This document shows, piece after piece, positions 53,208 through 62,211 of a DNA stretch of 64,000 nt; within the stretch, counting starts at the first letter, position 1, and each line of letters begins with the position of its first letter. The stretch comes from Phycisphaerales bacterium. Its GTDB lineage: Bacteria > Planctomycetota > Phycisphaerae > Phycisphaerales > UBA1924. The position numbers and the translations under genes were made by a program. The stretch lies in NCBI GenBank assembly GCA_020853975.1, contig JADYXW010000015.1, positions 62,001 through 126,000 on the forward strand, in the 5' to 3' direction. The notes beneath the pieces are model-generated. The model did no database searches and was not told where the DNA came from. It saw only the letters and a program-made list of their open reading frames with translations.

Positions 53208-54302
53208 CTATTCCTCTGGCAAGATGGTGACGTCGTCGGGGCGGATCACGAGCCCGATCTTGGCGCCGGGTCGAAGGGCGTCTGAATCCCCGGGGTTCAG
53301 GACCGACGCTCGCAGCGTCGGTCCCCCACTCACACGGGCGGAGAGTTGCACGGACTCGCCGAGGTACTCAGACTCCGTGACCACGGCATCAAGCGATCCC
53401 GCGGCCCCGGCGAGCACCGGGGTCACGGATTCCGGTCTCACGGCAAGCGTGACCGGTCCGCTGGAGGCGGTTGGGAGGCGCAGGCGACCTAGGCCGAGCG
53501 CGAGCGAACCGTCCGTCGCCGTGCCCGATACGATGTTGGTTTCCCCGAGGAACTCGGCAACGAACCGGCTCCGCGGCCTGCGGTAGAGCTCGCGCGGCGG
53601 CCCCAGTTGCTGCACTTCTCCTGCGGACATCACGGCGACCCGGTCCGCCATGCTCAGCGCTTCCTTCTGATCGTGCGTCACATACACCGTGGTTAGACCA
53701 GATGACTTACAGATGCGACGGATCTCGGCCCGCAGCTCGTGGCGGAGCTTTGCATCGAGATTCGAGAGCGGCTCGTCGAGCAGCAGCACCGCTGGGCGGA
53801 TCACCAGGGCCCGGGCCAGCGCCACTCGCTGCTGCTGCCCGCCGCTGAGCTGTGTCGGCTTCCGCGACTCATAGCCTTCCATCCGTACCGCGGCGAGGGC
53901 TTCCTTCACCCTTGTGGCCTTGTCGATACCTGACAAACAACGAACATCTAGGCCAAACGCGATGTTCTGGGCCACGGTCATATGGGGCCAGAGCGCGTAG
54001 CTCTGAAAGACCATGCCCGTGTTGCGCTTTTCGGGCGCGAGGTGGGTGACGTCGCGGGCGCCGCCTGAGTCCGCGAATGAGATGCTGCCTGAAGTGGGCT
54101 CGATGAACCCGGCGATCATCCGGAGCAGGGTGGTCTTGCCGCAGCCCGAAGGGCCGAGCAGAAAGAACAGCTCTCCGGGCTCGATGGAGAGCGAGACGGC
54201 GTTCACTGCGGTGCTGACACCCCGGCCGCCGAGCGCCGGGTACGTCTTGGTGATCTCGCGGACGGAGACGGCGGTCTTGGTGAGGAGGGTCTCGTCAGTC
54301 AC
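53208..54302 (-). CDS. ABC transporter ATP-binding protein with TOBE domain (PotA/FbpC/CysA type)
   Basis: 364 residues. Walker A is GPSGCGKT at 50-57, the signature LSGGQQQR, Walker B LLLDEPLSNLD, the switch VTHDQKEAL. The C-terminal 110 residues form a TOBE/MOP-like domain (LAVRPESVTPV), the hallmark of importers for polyamines, ferric iron, sulfate, molybdate or sugars. No permease or binding protein is adjacent, so the substrate cannot be assigned. The start is GTG 54302 with TACCCT 8 bases upstream. Confidence 0.88.
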   Translation of the reverse strand: MTDETLLTKTAVSVREITKTYPALGGRGVSTAVNAVSLSIEPGELFFLLGPSGCGKTTLLRMIAGFIEPTSGSISFADSGGARDVTHLAPEKRNTGMVFQSYALWPHMTVAQNIAFGLDVRCLSGIDKATRVKEALAAVRMEGYESRKPTQLSGGQQQRVALARALVIRPAVLLLDEPLSNLDAKLRHELRAEIRRICKSSGLTTVYVTHDQKEALSMADRVAVMSAGEVQQLGPPRELYRRPRSRFVAEFLGETNIVSGTATDGSLALGLGRLRLPTASSGPVTLAVRPESVTPVLAGAAGSLDAVVTESEYLGESVQLSARVSGGPTLRASVLNPGDSDALRPGAKIGLVIRPDDVTILPEE

Positions 54303-54310
54303 GGGGCCAC

Positions 54311-54316
54311 AGGGTA
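54311..54316 (-). promoter_or_regulatory. Start-proximal -10 box TACCCT of the TOBE-type ABC ATPase
   Basis: Minus-strand TACCCT, 8-base spacer, GTG at 54302; no ribosome binding site. Confidence 0.42.
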
Positions 54317-54356
54317 TCGCGCTTTGGAGAGCGGTGGGGGGGAGAGGGGCGCGAAC

Positions 54357-54725
54357 TCACGCCGCGAGCCAATGCCCCGCAGCGGCCCCGCCCAGACAGA
54401 GCACGACCGACACGCCGACACCCAACATCGCACCGAGCACCTCGCCCCGCTGGACGAGGAGGACCGTCTCGCCCGCGAAGGCGGAGAACGTGGTGAACCC
54501 GCCCAGGACGCCCACGATGAGAAGCGAGCGAAGGGCATGGTCCGGGGGCGAGCCCGCAAGGCGGCCGAGCACCAGGCCCGCGACGAAGCAACCCAGGACG
54601 TTGATGGCTGCGGTGGGCCAGGGCGACTGCGCGCCCATCCAGCGCACGAGCGCGAGCGAAGCGAGATAGCGGAGGACCGAGCCCGTCGCGCCGCCCAGCG
54701 CCACCAGAAAGACGTTCGTGAGCAT
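54357..54725 (-). CDS. crcB: Fluoride ion channel CrcB/Fluc
   Basis: 122 residues with four transmembrane helices. The family landmarks are GGATGSVLRYL at the N-terminus, a TAAINVLGCFVAG segment with the pore Asn, and GGFTTFSAFAGE, which lines the fluoride pore. It exports fluoride as an antiparallel dimer. ATG 54725 has TATCCT 5 bases upstream, leaving no room for a fluoride riboswitch, and none is seen in the 30 bases to the next gene. Confidence 0.92.
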   Translation of the reverse strand: MLTNVFLVALGGATGSVLRYLASLALVRWMGAQSPWPTAAINVLGCFVAGLVLGRLAGSPPDHALRSLLIVGVLGGFTTFSAFAGETVLLVQRGEVLGAMLGVGVSVVLCLGGAAAGHWLAA

Positions 54726-54730
54726 GGCGG

Positions 54731-54736
54731 AGGATA
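54731..54736 (-). promoter_or_regulatory. Start-proximal -10 box TATCCT of crcB
   Basis: Minus-strand TATCCT, 5-base spacer, ATG at 54725. It gives crcB its own promoter downstream of the OGT-like operon. Confidence 0.5.
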
Positions 54737-54755
54737 CCGCGCCGTCACGCGGGCC

Positions 54756-56501
54756 TCAGCGAGGCGCCGACGCGAGCACTCGCATGACCTGCTCGAAGCG
54801 TCGGGCGAAGGCCGGCCCGTCGCAGAGGGGCGACGCGCGGACGGTACCCCGCAGCGACGCGCGGAGGGCGTGGCGTCGGGCCGAGTCCGTCGCGAGGCCG
54901 GCCACGGCGCGGACGAACGCCTCTTCGTCCGGGGCAACGAGGTCCGCGAGGCCCGCGGCGGAGAGGAGGCTTGCCCCTACCCGGGCGGCGTGAACGCGTC
55001 CCGCGAGCGTGACGACGGGGACACCCATCCACAGGGCTTCGCAGGTGGTGGTTGTGCCGTTGTAGGGCGTGGGGTCGAGCGAGATGTCGATCTCGTGGTA
55101 CGCCGCGAGGTGATTCAGGACGCCCTCGCGGGGGGGAACGATCAGAAGCCTCGCGCCCTCGAGCCCCGCGGATGCAAAGCGGGCGCGGATGTCGTCGCGC
55201 AGCTCCGCATCCTCGAAGTTGACCGACTTGAGCATGAGGACGGAGCCGGGGACCGCGAGCGTGGCGAGGGTCCACAGGCGGATCGTACTGTCGGTGATCT
55301 TCTGCGCCGCGTTGAACGAGCCGAGCACGATCGGCGAGCCCGGCGCACGGGGCGCCGGCTCGGGCGCGTCGGCGGGCGGCGCGTAGCACAGAAAGCACGG
55401 GTCCAGGCGCACGAGGCGCTCCGTCGCGAGCGCGTCGGCGGACCCGGGCGGATCGGTGATGGAGTCCACCAGCCGTGCTGCGATGGAGGAGAGGCCCGTG
55501 GTGTTCGGGTATCCGATGTAGGAAACGCCGACGGGCGCCGGGCGCATCTGCATCACGGGCAGGCAGTGCCCGTGCGTGAGGCCCGAGAGCTCGACCAGCA
55601 CATCGGTGCGGTCGTTGAAGATGGCCTGCGCGAGGTGATTGTCGTCGAGGGTGTCGGCGGCCCTCCACGCGCCCGCGAGGGGCTTCAGGCGCTTCGTGAC
55701 GTGATCCTCGACGCGGTTGGTGTAGTAGACGGTGAGGCGCACCGCGCCCGGGTCGTGGTGCCGGAGCAGGGGCTCGATGAAGTACGACACCGAGTGCTGG
55801 CGGAGGTCGGGGGAGAGAATCCCGACGCGCACGGGCTCACCCGGCCCCGGCGCCGGGTGGTACGGGACAGGCTTGGGCGGGTGGCGGCGGGCGAACCAAT
55901 CGCCCACGCGCCGGTGGGCAGCGAACGAGTCCTGCGGGGTCACGTCATCGCGGTAGTTGAGCACGAGGGCGGCTCCGATGAGCGCGTTCACGTCGTCGGG
56001 CGATTGCGAGAGCAGCAGCTCGAGCGCGCGCGAGGCCTCCTCGGCGCGGACGAGCCTCAGGTAGCACCCCGCGGCGACGCCGGCGAGGCCCGGATCAAGC
56101 CCTCCGCTCCGCATGCACAGCGAGAGCGCTTCGTGGAAGCGGCCCCGGTCAAAGAGAAGGGCGGCGAGCGCGGCGCGCGGGGCGTGGTCGTTCGGCGCCA
56201 GCGCCAGCGCCTCCCGGTATGACGCCTCCGCCCTCGCATGGTCTCCCGCGATCGAGTGCAGGCGCCCCAGGTCCAGGCGGGGCTGGGGGTGGTGGGGGAG
56301 GAGTTTCGCGGCAAGAGTCGCGTAGTGCAGCGCCTGCGCGGGCAGGTTGCACTGGTTCATGACCATCGCGGCGAGGGTGGCGACGCGGGCGTCGCGCGGG
56401 TGGGACTGCGCGAGTCTCTGCGTCAGCACCCGGGCCTGCTCGAGCTTGTGCTCGCCCACGAGCGTGCGGATCTGCGCGACCTTGGCTTCGAGCTGGCTCA
56501 T
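54756..56501 (-). CDS. TPR / O-GlcNAc transferase-like glycosyltransferase (GT41, SPINDLY type), copy 1
   Basis: 581 residues. The first 190 residues are tetratricopeptide-like helical repeats (LDLGRLHSIAGDHARAEASYREALALAPND). The rest is a GT41-like catalytic region: RVGILSPDLRQHSVSYF, DVLVELSGLTHGH, YIGYPNTTG, VLGSFNAAQKI and the nucleotide-sugar segment DPTPYNGTTTTCEALWMGVPVVTL. Such enzymes add a sugar to Ser/Thr of proteins; targets are unknown. The ATG overlaps the stop of copy 2 by 4 bases, so the copies are translationally coupled. Confidence 0.85.
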   Translation of the reverse strand: MSQLEAKVAQIRTLVGEHKLEQARVLTQRLAQSHPRDARVATLAAMVMNQCNLPAQALHYATLAAKLLPHHPQPRLDLGRLHSIAGDHARAEASYREALALAPNDHAPRAALAALLFDRGRFHEALSLCMRSGGLDPGLAGVAAGCYLRLVRAEEASRALELLLSQSPDDVNALIGAALVLNYRDDVTPQDSFAAHRRVGDWFARRHPPKPVPYHPAPGPGEPVRVGILSPDLRQHSVSYFIEPLLRHHDPGAVRLTVYYTNRVEDHVTKRLKPLAGAWRAADTLDDNHLAQAIFNDRTDVLVELSGLTHGHCLPVMQMRPAPVGVSYIGYPNTTGLSSIAARLVDSITDPPGSADALATERLVRLDPCFLCYAPPADAPEPAPRAPGSPIVLGSFNAAQKITDSTIRLWTLATLAVPGSVLMLKSVNFEDAELRDDIRARFASAGLEGARLLIVPPREGVLNHLAAYHEIDISLDPTPYNGTTTTCEALWMGVPVVTLAGRVHAARVGASLLSAAGLADLVAPDEEAFVRAVAGLATDSARRHALRASLRGTVRASPLCDGPAFARRFEQVMRVLASAPR

Positions 56502-58294
56502 GAGGTGGTTCCTGACCGCCCCACGCGGCGCATGATCTGGATGAGCGCCGCGTCGAACCTCGCCGCGAAGGCGGGCCCGTCGCAAAGAGGTCCCGACGCG
56601 AGGGCCGGCCTCAGGCTCTCCCTCAGGGAGTGGAGGCGTGGGGCGTCCGAGGCGAGCGAGGAGGCGACGGAGACATAGGAGTCCGGGTCTGTGGTCACCA
56701 GGCCCGAGAGCCCCGCGGCGGAGAGAAGCGAGGCGCCGACGCGCGAGGCGTGAACCCGTCCGGCGAGCGTGACGACGGGCACGCCCATCCAGAGCGCTTC
56801 GAGGGTGGTGGTGGTGCCGTGGTAGGGGAAGGGATCGAGCGCCACGTCCACGCGGGAGTAGAGCCCCAGGTGCTCGGACTGCGATCGCGTGGGGGGCGAG
56901 ACTTCGAGCGAGGCGGGGTCTCCCCCGGCCCGGGCGAAGCGAGCACGCAGCATGTCGCGGTCCTCCGGCTCTGCGTAGTGCACGGCCTTGAGCAGCAGCG
57001 TGGAGCCGGGCACGCGCGACAGCAGGCGAGCCCAGAGGGCGAGCAGCTGGTCGTTGATCTTGGCGGCCGCGTTGAAGGAGCCGAAGGTGACCCTGCCCCC
57101 CGGGCGCGACGCCGGAGAGACGGGGGGCGATCCGGCGGGCGGCTCGAAGCACAGGAAGCAAGGGTCGAGACGCACCAGGGACTCGACGCACAGGGTGTTG
57201 CTCTCGCCGGGCGGGTCGGTGATGGAGTCCACAAAGCGCACGTCCACCTGCTCAAGACCCGTGGTGTTGGGATAGCCCAGGTACGTGGCCTGCAGGCGCG
57301 CGGGGCGGCGGGCCAACACGCCCAGGCTGTGCCCCGCGGTGTGCCCCGACAGGTCGATGAGCAGGTCGAGGGAGTCGGCGGCGATGCTCCGGGCGACGGA
57401 GTCGTCCGAGCGGTTGCCCATGTCGCGCCACTGCGTGCACAGCGGGCGGATCACCGCGGTCAGCGAATCCGCGTGGCGGTTGGTGTAGTACGCGTACAGG
57501 TCCATCGCCCCCCGATCGCGGTGCCGGAGCCAGGGGAGCAGGAAGAACGCGACCGAGTGGGTGCGGAGATCGGGGGAGATGATCCCGACGCGCGGGCGGC
57601 CCGAGGTGCGGGGTGCGGGCGTGAGCGGCGGGGGCGAGGCGGAGCCCAACAGGCGAGCGAAGGTGCGATGTGCATCGCGCACCTCGTGCGGCGGGGCGGC
57701 GGGCGCGTAGTTCAGCGCGAGCGCAAGCTGGCTGGCGATGTCGGAGCTCGTCGGGTCGAGCCTGAGCGCCGCGGCGTATTGGGCCACGGACTCCTCGACG
57801 CGGCCAAGATTGAGCAGGCAGGTCGCGCGGAGCGAGAGCAGCGGGGGAGTTGGGGGGCCAAGCGCGAGCGCCGCCTCCGTTTGCGCGAGCGAGGCGCCGT
57901 AGCGGCCGGCGTCGGCGAGGGCCTGTGCCGCCTGGAACGGGATGGAAGGGTCGCCCGGGGCAACAGACGCCGCGGCGCGCAGGCTGGCGAGAGCCTCGTC
58001 CGTGCGACGTTCGGCGATGAGTAGGCCCGCGAGCGTGGTGTGGGCCTCCGCGGAATCGGGCGAGAGCGAGACCAGGCGCTGCGCGTGATAGATGGCCTGG
58101 GGAAGTTCGGCGAGGTGGTAGTGGGTGAGTGAAGCGAGGGCCGCGACCGCGGGTTCTGCTGGGTGCTGCTGGGCGAGCCTCTGCACCAACGGACGCGCCT
58201 GCGAGTGCAGCCCACGCTCCAGGAGCGACCGTACCTGCGAGAGCTTGGCGGCGAGTTGGGGAGAGGGGGCGGGCATCGGTGCATCCCCGCTCAT
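56498..58294 (-). CDS. TPR / O-GlcNAc transferase-like glycosyltransferase (GT41, SPINDLY type), copy 2
   Basis: 598 residues with the same plan as copy 1: four to five TPR-like repeats (about 15-190), then RVGIISPDLRTHSVAFF, DLLIDLSGHTAGHS, YLGYPNTTGL, FGSFNAAAKI and DPFPYHGTTTTLEALWMGVPVV. The catalytic halves of the two copies align along their whole length while the TPR parts differ more, suggesting different target proteins. It overlaps dxr by 4 bases (ATGA) and copy 1 by 4 bases, giving a coupled three-gene operon. Confidence 0.85.
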   Translation of the reverse strand: MSGDAPMPAPSPQLAAKLSQVRSLLERGLHSQARPLVQRLAQQHPAEPAVAALASLTHYHLAELPQAIYHAQRLVSLSPDSAEAHTTLAGLLIAERRTDEALASLRAAASVAPGDPSIPFQAAQALADAGRYGASLAQTEAALALGPPTPPLLSLRATCLLNLGRVEESVAQYAAALRLDPTSSDIASQLALALNYAPAAPPHEVRDAHRTFARLLGSASPPPLTPAPRTSGRPRVGIISPDLRTHSVAFFLLPWLRHRDRGAMDLYAYYTNRHADSLTAVIRPLCTQWRDMGNRSDDSVARSIAADSLDLLIDLSGHTAGHSLGVLARRPARLQATYLGYPNTTGLEQVDVRFVDSITDPPGESNTLCVESLVRLDPCFLCFEPPAGSPPVSPASRPGGRVTFGSFNAAAKINDQLLALWARLLSRVPGSTLLLKAVHYAEPEDRDMLRARFARAGGDPASLEVSPPTRSQSEHLGLYSRVDVALDPFPYHGTTTTLEALWMGVPVVTLAGRVHASRVGASLLSAAGLSGLVTTDPDSYVSVASSLASDAPRLHSLRESLRPALASGPLCDGPAFAARFDAALIQIMRRVGRSGTTS

Positions 58295-59487
58295 GGGACG
58301 GCGGCGACGGCGCGGGCCGGCAGGCCCAGCCGGGCACGCACCAGCGCCCGTGCCAGGGCGTCGGCACGCTCGAAGTCTTCGATCGAGCGCAGCGGCCCTT
58401 GGGGCACGGTGTCCAGCGCGTCCGAGACGACCTCGGTGATCCGGCCGAAGGGCATGGAGGGGGTGGCCAGGAAGTGCTGCACGGCCTCTTCATTGGCCGC
58501 GTTGAGCACCGCGCCGGACGTGCCCCCGGCGCGGATCACCCGGTACGCGAGAGAGATCGCCGGGAAACGGTCCGCGTCGATGGCCTCGAACTGCAGGCCG
58601 GAGAGGGAGGCGGGGTCCAGCGGCTTCACGGGCCCGGCGGCGCGCTGGGGCCAGGTGATGGCGAGCTGGATGGGGCAGCGCATGTCAGCGGGGGCGAGTT
58701 GTACCAGCGTCGAGCCGTCGGCATACTCGACCATGGCGTGCACGAGCGACTGCGGGTGGATGACGGCGTGCAGGCGGTCGGCGCCCACGCCGAAGAGCCA
58801 GTGGGCCTCGATGAGCTCAAGAGCCTTGTTCATGAGCGAGGCGCAGTCGATGGTGACCTTGCGCCCCATGGACCAGGTGGGGTGACGCAGCGCCATATCG
58901 GGCGTGGCGGCGTGGATGCGGGCTTTGTCCCACGTGCGGAACGGGCCGCCAGAGGCGGTGAGCGTGACGCGGCTCACGCCGGCGGGCGTGGCGCAGGGCG
59001 GGGCACCCAGGCCCCACGCGGAGGCAAGGCACTGCCACACGCCCGCGTGCTCGCTGTCGATGGGCAGCAGGTGCGAGCCCGAGCGCCCGGCGGCGGGGAT
59101 CACGAGCTCTCCCGCGGCGACGAGCGTTTCCTTATTGGCGAGCGCCACGTCACGGCCCAGTTCGATCGCGGCGAGCGTCGCGGGCAGGCCCGCGACACCG
59201 ACCATGGAGGCGACCACCAGGTCGCAGTCGACCTGCCGAACGAGTCTCAGCGCGGAGTCGGGGCCTGTGAGGGCGTGAGCCGGGAGTGAGGGGTGGCCCG
59301 AGGCGAGGGCGAGGTGGGGCACGTGGAAGCGCTCGGCCTGTTCGAGGAGCAAGGGAGCGTTGGAGCCGGACGCGAGCCCCACAACCCGGAACCGGGGGGA
59401 GTGCTGATTCAGGCGGGCGATGACGTCGAGCGTCTGGGTGCCGATGGAGCCAGTGGACCCCAGGATGATGACGCGACGCTCCGGCAT
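58291..59487 (-). CDS. dxr: 1-deoxy-D-xylulose 5-phosphate reductoisomerase
   Basis: 398 residues; makes 2-C-methyl-D-erythritol 4-phosphate in the non-mevalonate isoprenoid pathway. The NADPH loop is GSTGSIGTQTLDV at the very start; ALANKETLVAAG, LPIDSEH, LTASGGPFR, NKALELIEAHWLF and HPQSLVHAMVE are the substrate and metal-binding signatures. The ATG at 59487 was chosen with TACACT 8 bases upstream; TTG at 59496 would add three residues but overlaps that box. It heads the operon with two glycosyltransferases, an unexpected pairing. Confidence 0.95.
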   Translation of the reverse strand: MPERRVIILGSTGSIGTQTLDVIARLNQHSPRFRVVGLASGSNAPLLLEQAERFHVPHLALASGHPSLPAHALTGPDSALRLVRQVDCDLVVASMVGVAGLPATLAAIELGRDVALANKETLVAAGELVIPAAGRSGSHLLPIDSEHAGVWQCLASAWGLGAPPCATPAGVSRVTLTASGGPFRTWDKARIHAATPDMALRHPTWSMGRKVTIDCASLMNKALELIEAHWLFGVGADRLHAVIHPQSLVHAMVEYADGSTLVQLAPADMRCPIQLAITWPQRAAGPVKPLDPASLSGLQFEAIDADRFPAISLAYRVIRAGGTSGAVLNAANEEAVQHFLATPSMPFGRITEVVSDALDTVPQGPLRSIEDFERADALARALVRARLGLPARAVAAVP

Positions 59488-59495
59488 GCGGGCCA

Positions 59496-59501
59496 AGTGT
59501 A
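59496..59501 (-). promoter_or_regulatory. Start-proximal -10 box TACACT of dxr
   Basis: Minus-strand TACACT, 8-base spacer, ATG at 59487; no Shine-Dalgarno. Confidence 0.42.
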
Positions 59502-59630
59502 GAGCGGGCGGGCGGGGAACTTTCGGGGCGCGGGGAGGGAGGGGGCGGGACTGCGGGCGAGGGGCCGCTACGATTCCCGGAGCCGGGGCGGGCGCAGCGC
59601 CCGTGGCAACCGAGCACAGGGAGATCGGCC

Positions 59631-60734
59631 ATGGCAGTGAAGACCCGAAGCCGTCCGCGCACCAGCAGCACGCCCCGGGGTGGCGGGGCCCGCAAGGCCA
59701 AGCCCGCCAAGGCGGCCTCCGCGCCGAAGAAGCCGATGAACGGAGTCGCGCGCACAGCGGCGAGGGCTCCGAGGATCGACGTCAAGAAGCTCCCCAGCCT
59801 CGCGCTTCGGCACATCTGGTCGGGAGAGGCCGAGATCCCCTCAGAGCCCCTTGTCTGGGTGAACGGCAGGCTTGTGCCCAAGAACCAGGCGATGGTCAGC
59901 GTCTACGACCACGGCCTTCTCTACGGCGATGGTGTCTTCGAGGGCATCCGGGTCTATCGCGGGAAGATATTCAAGTGCCAGAGCCACATGGAGAGGCTTT
60001 ACCGCTGCGCCGAGAAGATCCACCTGCGCATCCCCGTTGAGCCCGAGCAGATGGTGCAGTTACAGCGCGACTGCATCGCCGCGAACAAGCTCACCGACGG
60101 GTATATCCGTCTTGTGGTCACGCGGGGCTACGGCACGCTGGGGTTGGACCCGCGCAAGTGCCCAATACCCGGGGTGGTCTGCATCGCGGACCAGATCAGC
60201 CTCTACAAGCCCGAGTTCTACGAGTCCGGCATGCGGGTGGTGGTCGCGAAGCGGCCCAAGACGCCCATTCCCTGCCTGGACCCCCGCATCAAGAGCCTCA
60301 ACTACCTCAACAACATCCTCGCGAAGGTCGAGGCCATCGAGCACGGCTGCGATGAGGCGATCATGCTCTCCCTGGACGGCTACGTCACCGAATGCACGGG
60401 CGACAACATCTTCGTCATCAAGAACGGGCGCATCTTCACGCCGCCCGTGATCAGCGGCGAGCGAGAGTGGGGCGGCCTGCTCGAGGGCGTGACGCGCCGC
60501 TTCGTGAAGGAGGAGCTGGCGCCGATGTGCGGCATGGCGGTGGAAGAGAAGCTGATGCGCATCGAGGAAGTGCTCGAGGCGGACGAGGTGTTCCTGACCG
60601 GAACCGCGGCGGAGATGATCGCCGTGACGCAGGTGGACGACACGCGGATCAGCGACGGCGAGGGGCCGATCACGAACAAGCTGCGGATGAAGTTCCGCGA
60701 GGTCGTGACGGGCGACGAGATTCCGGAGAACTAG
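59631..60734 (+). CDS. ilvE: Branched-chain amino acid aminotransferase with basic N-terminal tail
   Basis: 367 residues. From about residue 65 it is a normal class IV PLP aminotransferase: WVNGRLVP, DHGLLYGDGVFEGIR, RLVVTRGYGTLGL, the PLP lysine Lys221 in RIKSLNYLNN, E-C-TGDNIF and FLTGTAAEM. It interconverts leucine, isoleucine and valine with their keto acids; D-amino acid transaminase or ADC lyase are less likely given RIKSLNYLNN. The first 60 residues are Lys/Arg/Ala/Pro-rich and absent from family members I know. GGGAGA precedes ATG 59631, but a later start inside the tail cannot be excluded. Confidence 0.88.
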   Translation: MAVKTRSRPRTSSTPRGGGARKAKPAKAASAPKKPMNGVARTAARAPRIDVKKLPSLALRHIWSGEAEIPSEPLVWVNGRLVPKNQAMVSVYDHGLLYGDGVFEGIRVYRGKIFKCQSHMERLYRCAEKIHLRIPVEPEQMVQLQRDCIAANKLTDGYIRLVVTRGYGTLGLDPRKCPIPGVVCIADQISLYKPEFYESGMRVVVAKRPKTPIPCLDPRIKSLNYLNNILAKVEAIEHGCDEAIMLSLDGYVTECTGDNIFVIKNGRIFTPPVISGEREWGGLLEGVTRRFVKEELAPMCGMAVEEKLMRIEEVLEADEVFLTGTAAEMIAVTQVDDTRISDGEGPITNKLRMKFREVVTGDEIPEN

Positions 60735-60743
60735 GGGACAACG

Positions 60744-61553
60744 GTGAGCACCCGGGCCGGCACGGAGGCCGGCGTGATCTGTGGTGAGGCATTGGCGCGG
60801 GCCGGCGTGCCCCACGGGTTTTCCGAGCGCGCCGGGGGCGTCTCGCGGGGCGTGTTCTCGTCGCTGAACTTCGGCAACCCGATGGACCTGTCGGGCGACG
60901 CTCGCGACCCGGTGTCGCACATTGAAGAGAACTTCCGGCGTGTGCTGGTGGCGATCGGCGCACCCGGGCGCGAGGTGGTGCAGGTGTACCAGGTGCACGG
61001 GGCCGCCTGCCGCGTGTTCAGGGAGGGCGGGCCTTCGCGCGATCTGCGGCCGGAGGGCGCGCGGGACTTTCGCGCCGATGCGCTCGTGACGGACGATCCG
61101 TCGAGGGTGGTCGCGGTGCGCGTCGCGGACTGCGCGCCGGTGCTGATAGCCTCCTCCGACGGGCGCGTGGTGGCGGCGGTGCACGCGGGATGGCGGGGGG
61201 TGATCGCGGGGGTTGTGAAGGCGGCGGCGGAGGCGATGCGAGGGCTCGGAGGTCCGGCGGCGCTGGCGGCGGTGGGGCCCTGCATCTCGAGGGACGCGTT
61301 CGAGGTCGGGCCCGAGGTGCTGGCGGAGTTTGTCCGCGTGTTCGGCGACACAGCGCCGATCACCGAGCGGCCCGATGGCAAGGGGCTTGTGGACCTGCGC
61401 GAGTGCCTGAGACGCCAACTGGTGGAGGCCGGCGTCGCGAGCCCGGACGCTTTGCCAGGGTGCACATTCGGGGAACCGGAACGGTTCTTCTCGCACAGGC
61501 GCGAGAAGGGGCTGACGGGGCGGATGGTGGGGCTGATCGGGCCCAGGGCCTGA
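60744..61553 (+). CDS. pgeF: PgeF/YfiH-family purine nucleoside phosphorylase-like protein (laccase domain)
   Basis: 269 residues. The family signatures are FSERAGGVSRGVFSSLNFG, VVQVYQVHGA, RVADCAPVLI, HAGWRG and GPCIS, in which His and Cys residues bind zinc. Members were named multicopper polyphenol oxidase or peptidoglycan editing factor, and some act as purine nucleoside phosphorylases. It starts at GTG 60744, 9 bases after ilvE, with AGGGGA upstream, so the two genes are probably cotranscribed. Confidence 0.88.
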   Translation: MSTRAGTEAGVICGEALARAGVPHGFSERAGGVSRGVFSSLNFGNPMDLSGDARDPVSHIEENFRRVLVAIGAPGREVVQVYQVHGAACRVFREGGPSRDLRPEGARDFRADALVTDDPSRVVAVRVADCAPVLIASSDGRVVAAVHAGWRGVIAGVVKAAAEAMRGLGGPAALAAVGPCISRDAFEVGPEVLAEFVRVFGDTAPITERPDGKGLVDLRECLRRQLVEAGVASPDALPGCTFGEPERFFSHRREKGLTGRMVGLIGPRA

Positions 61554-61557
61554 GAGG

Positions 61558-62205
61558 CTACACCGTGCCGTACATGCGGTCGCCCGCGTCGCCCAGGCCC
61601 GGGCAGATGAAGCCGTGCTCGTTGAGGCGGTCGTCGATGGCGGCGGTGTAGAGGCGCAGGTCCGGGTGGTCTGCGCCGAGCCTCTTGATTCCCTCGGGGG
61701 CCGCGACGAGGCAGATCATGCGAAGGTCACGCGCGCCGGCCTCGCGGAGAATGTGCACCGCCTCGCTGGCGCTGCCCCCGGTGGCGAGCATGGGGTCCAC
61801 CAAGATGACGGGGCCAGCGTCGATGTCGCGCGGGAGGCGGCGGAGATACACCGCGGGCTTGAGGGTTTTTTCGTCGCGCGCCAGGCCCAGATGACCCACG
61901 CGGGCCTCGGGCATCATCTCCAGGATGCCCTCGGCCATGCCGAGCCCGGAGCGGAGCACGGGCACGACCGTCACGCTCTTGGAAAGGCGCGCGCCGGTGG
62001 TGCGCTCGACTGGCGTCTGGACCTCGACGGGCATCACGGGCAGCTCCCGCGTGACCTCGAAGACCATGAGGCCGGCGATCTGGTAGAGGAGCGCGCGGAA
62101 CGGCCGGTGGCTGGTCGCCCTGTCGCGGAGGTAGGTGAGCTTGTGCTGGATGAGGGGGTGATCGAAGACGACCACGTTGGGGAAGGTCTGGTGGGCGCGT
62201 CCCAT
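61558..62205 (-). CDS. upp: Uracil phosphoribosyltransferase
   Basis: 215 residues; makes UMP from uracil and PRPP in pyrimidine salvage. The PRPP-binding loop is VDPMLATGGSA, preceded by VPVLRSGLGM; the C-terminus ends in GDAGDRMYGT as in other Upp proteins. ATG 62205 was chosen because TATCCT lies 6 bases upstream; the longer frame is a shadow of the deaminase gene. It is divergent from the cytosine deaminase, 55 bases away. Confidence 0.95.
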   Translation of the reverse strand: MGRAHQTFPNVVVFDHPLIQHKLTYLRDRATSHRPFRALLYQIAGLMVFEVTRELPVMPVEVQTPVERTTGARLSKSVTVVPVLRSGLGMAEGILEMMPEARVGHLGLARDEKTLKPAVYLRRLPRDIDAGPVILVDPMLATGGSASEAVHILREAGARDLRMICLVAAPEGIKRLGADHPDLRLYTAAIDDRLNEHGFICPGLGDAGDRMYGTV

Positions 62206-62211
62206 GCGGGC

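Noticed and set aside
54726..54755. Fluoride riboswitch upstream of crcB
   Set aside because: Only 30 bases separate crcB from the upstream gene and the -10 box lies 5 bases before the start, leaving no leader.
59589..59603. Hairpin CGGGCG-CAG-CGCCCG in the ilvE leader as an attenuator
   Set aside because: No leader peptide rich in branched-chain codons and no T-run follow; it is a short GC palindrome expected at this base composition.
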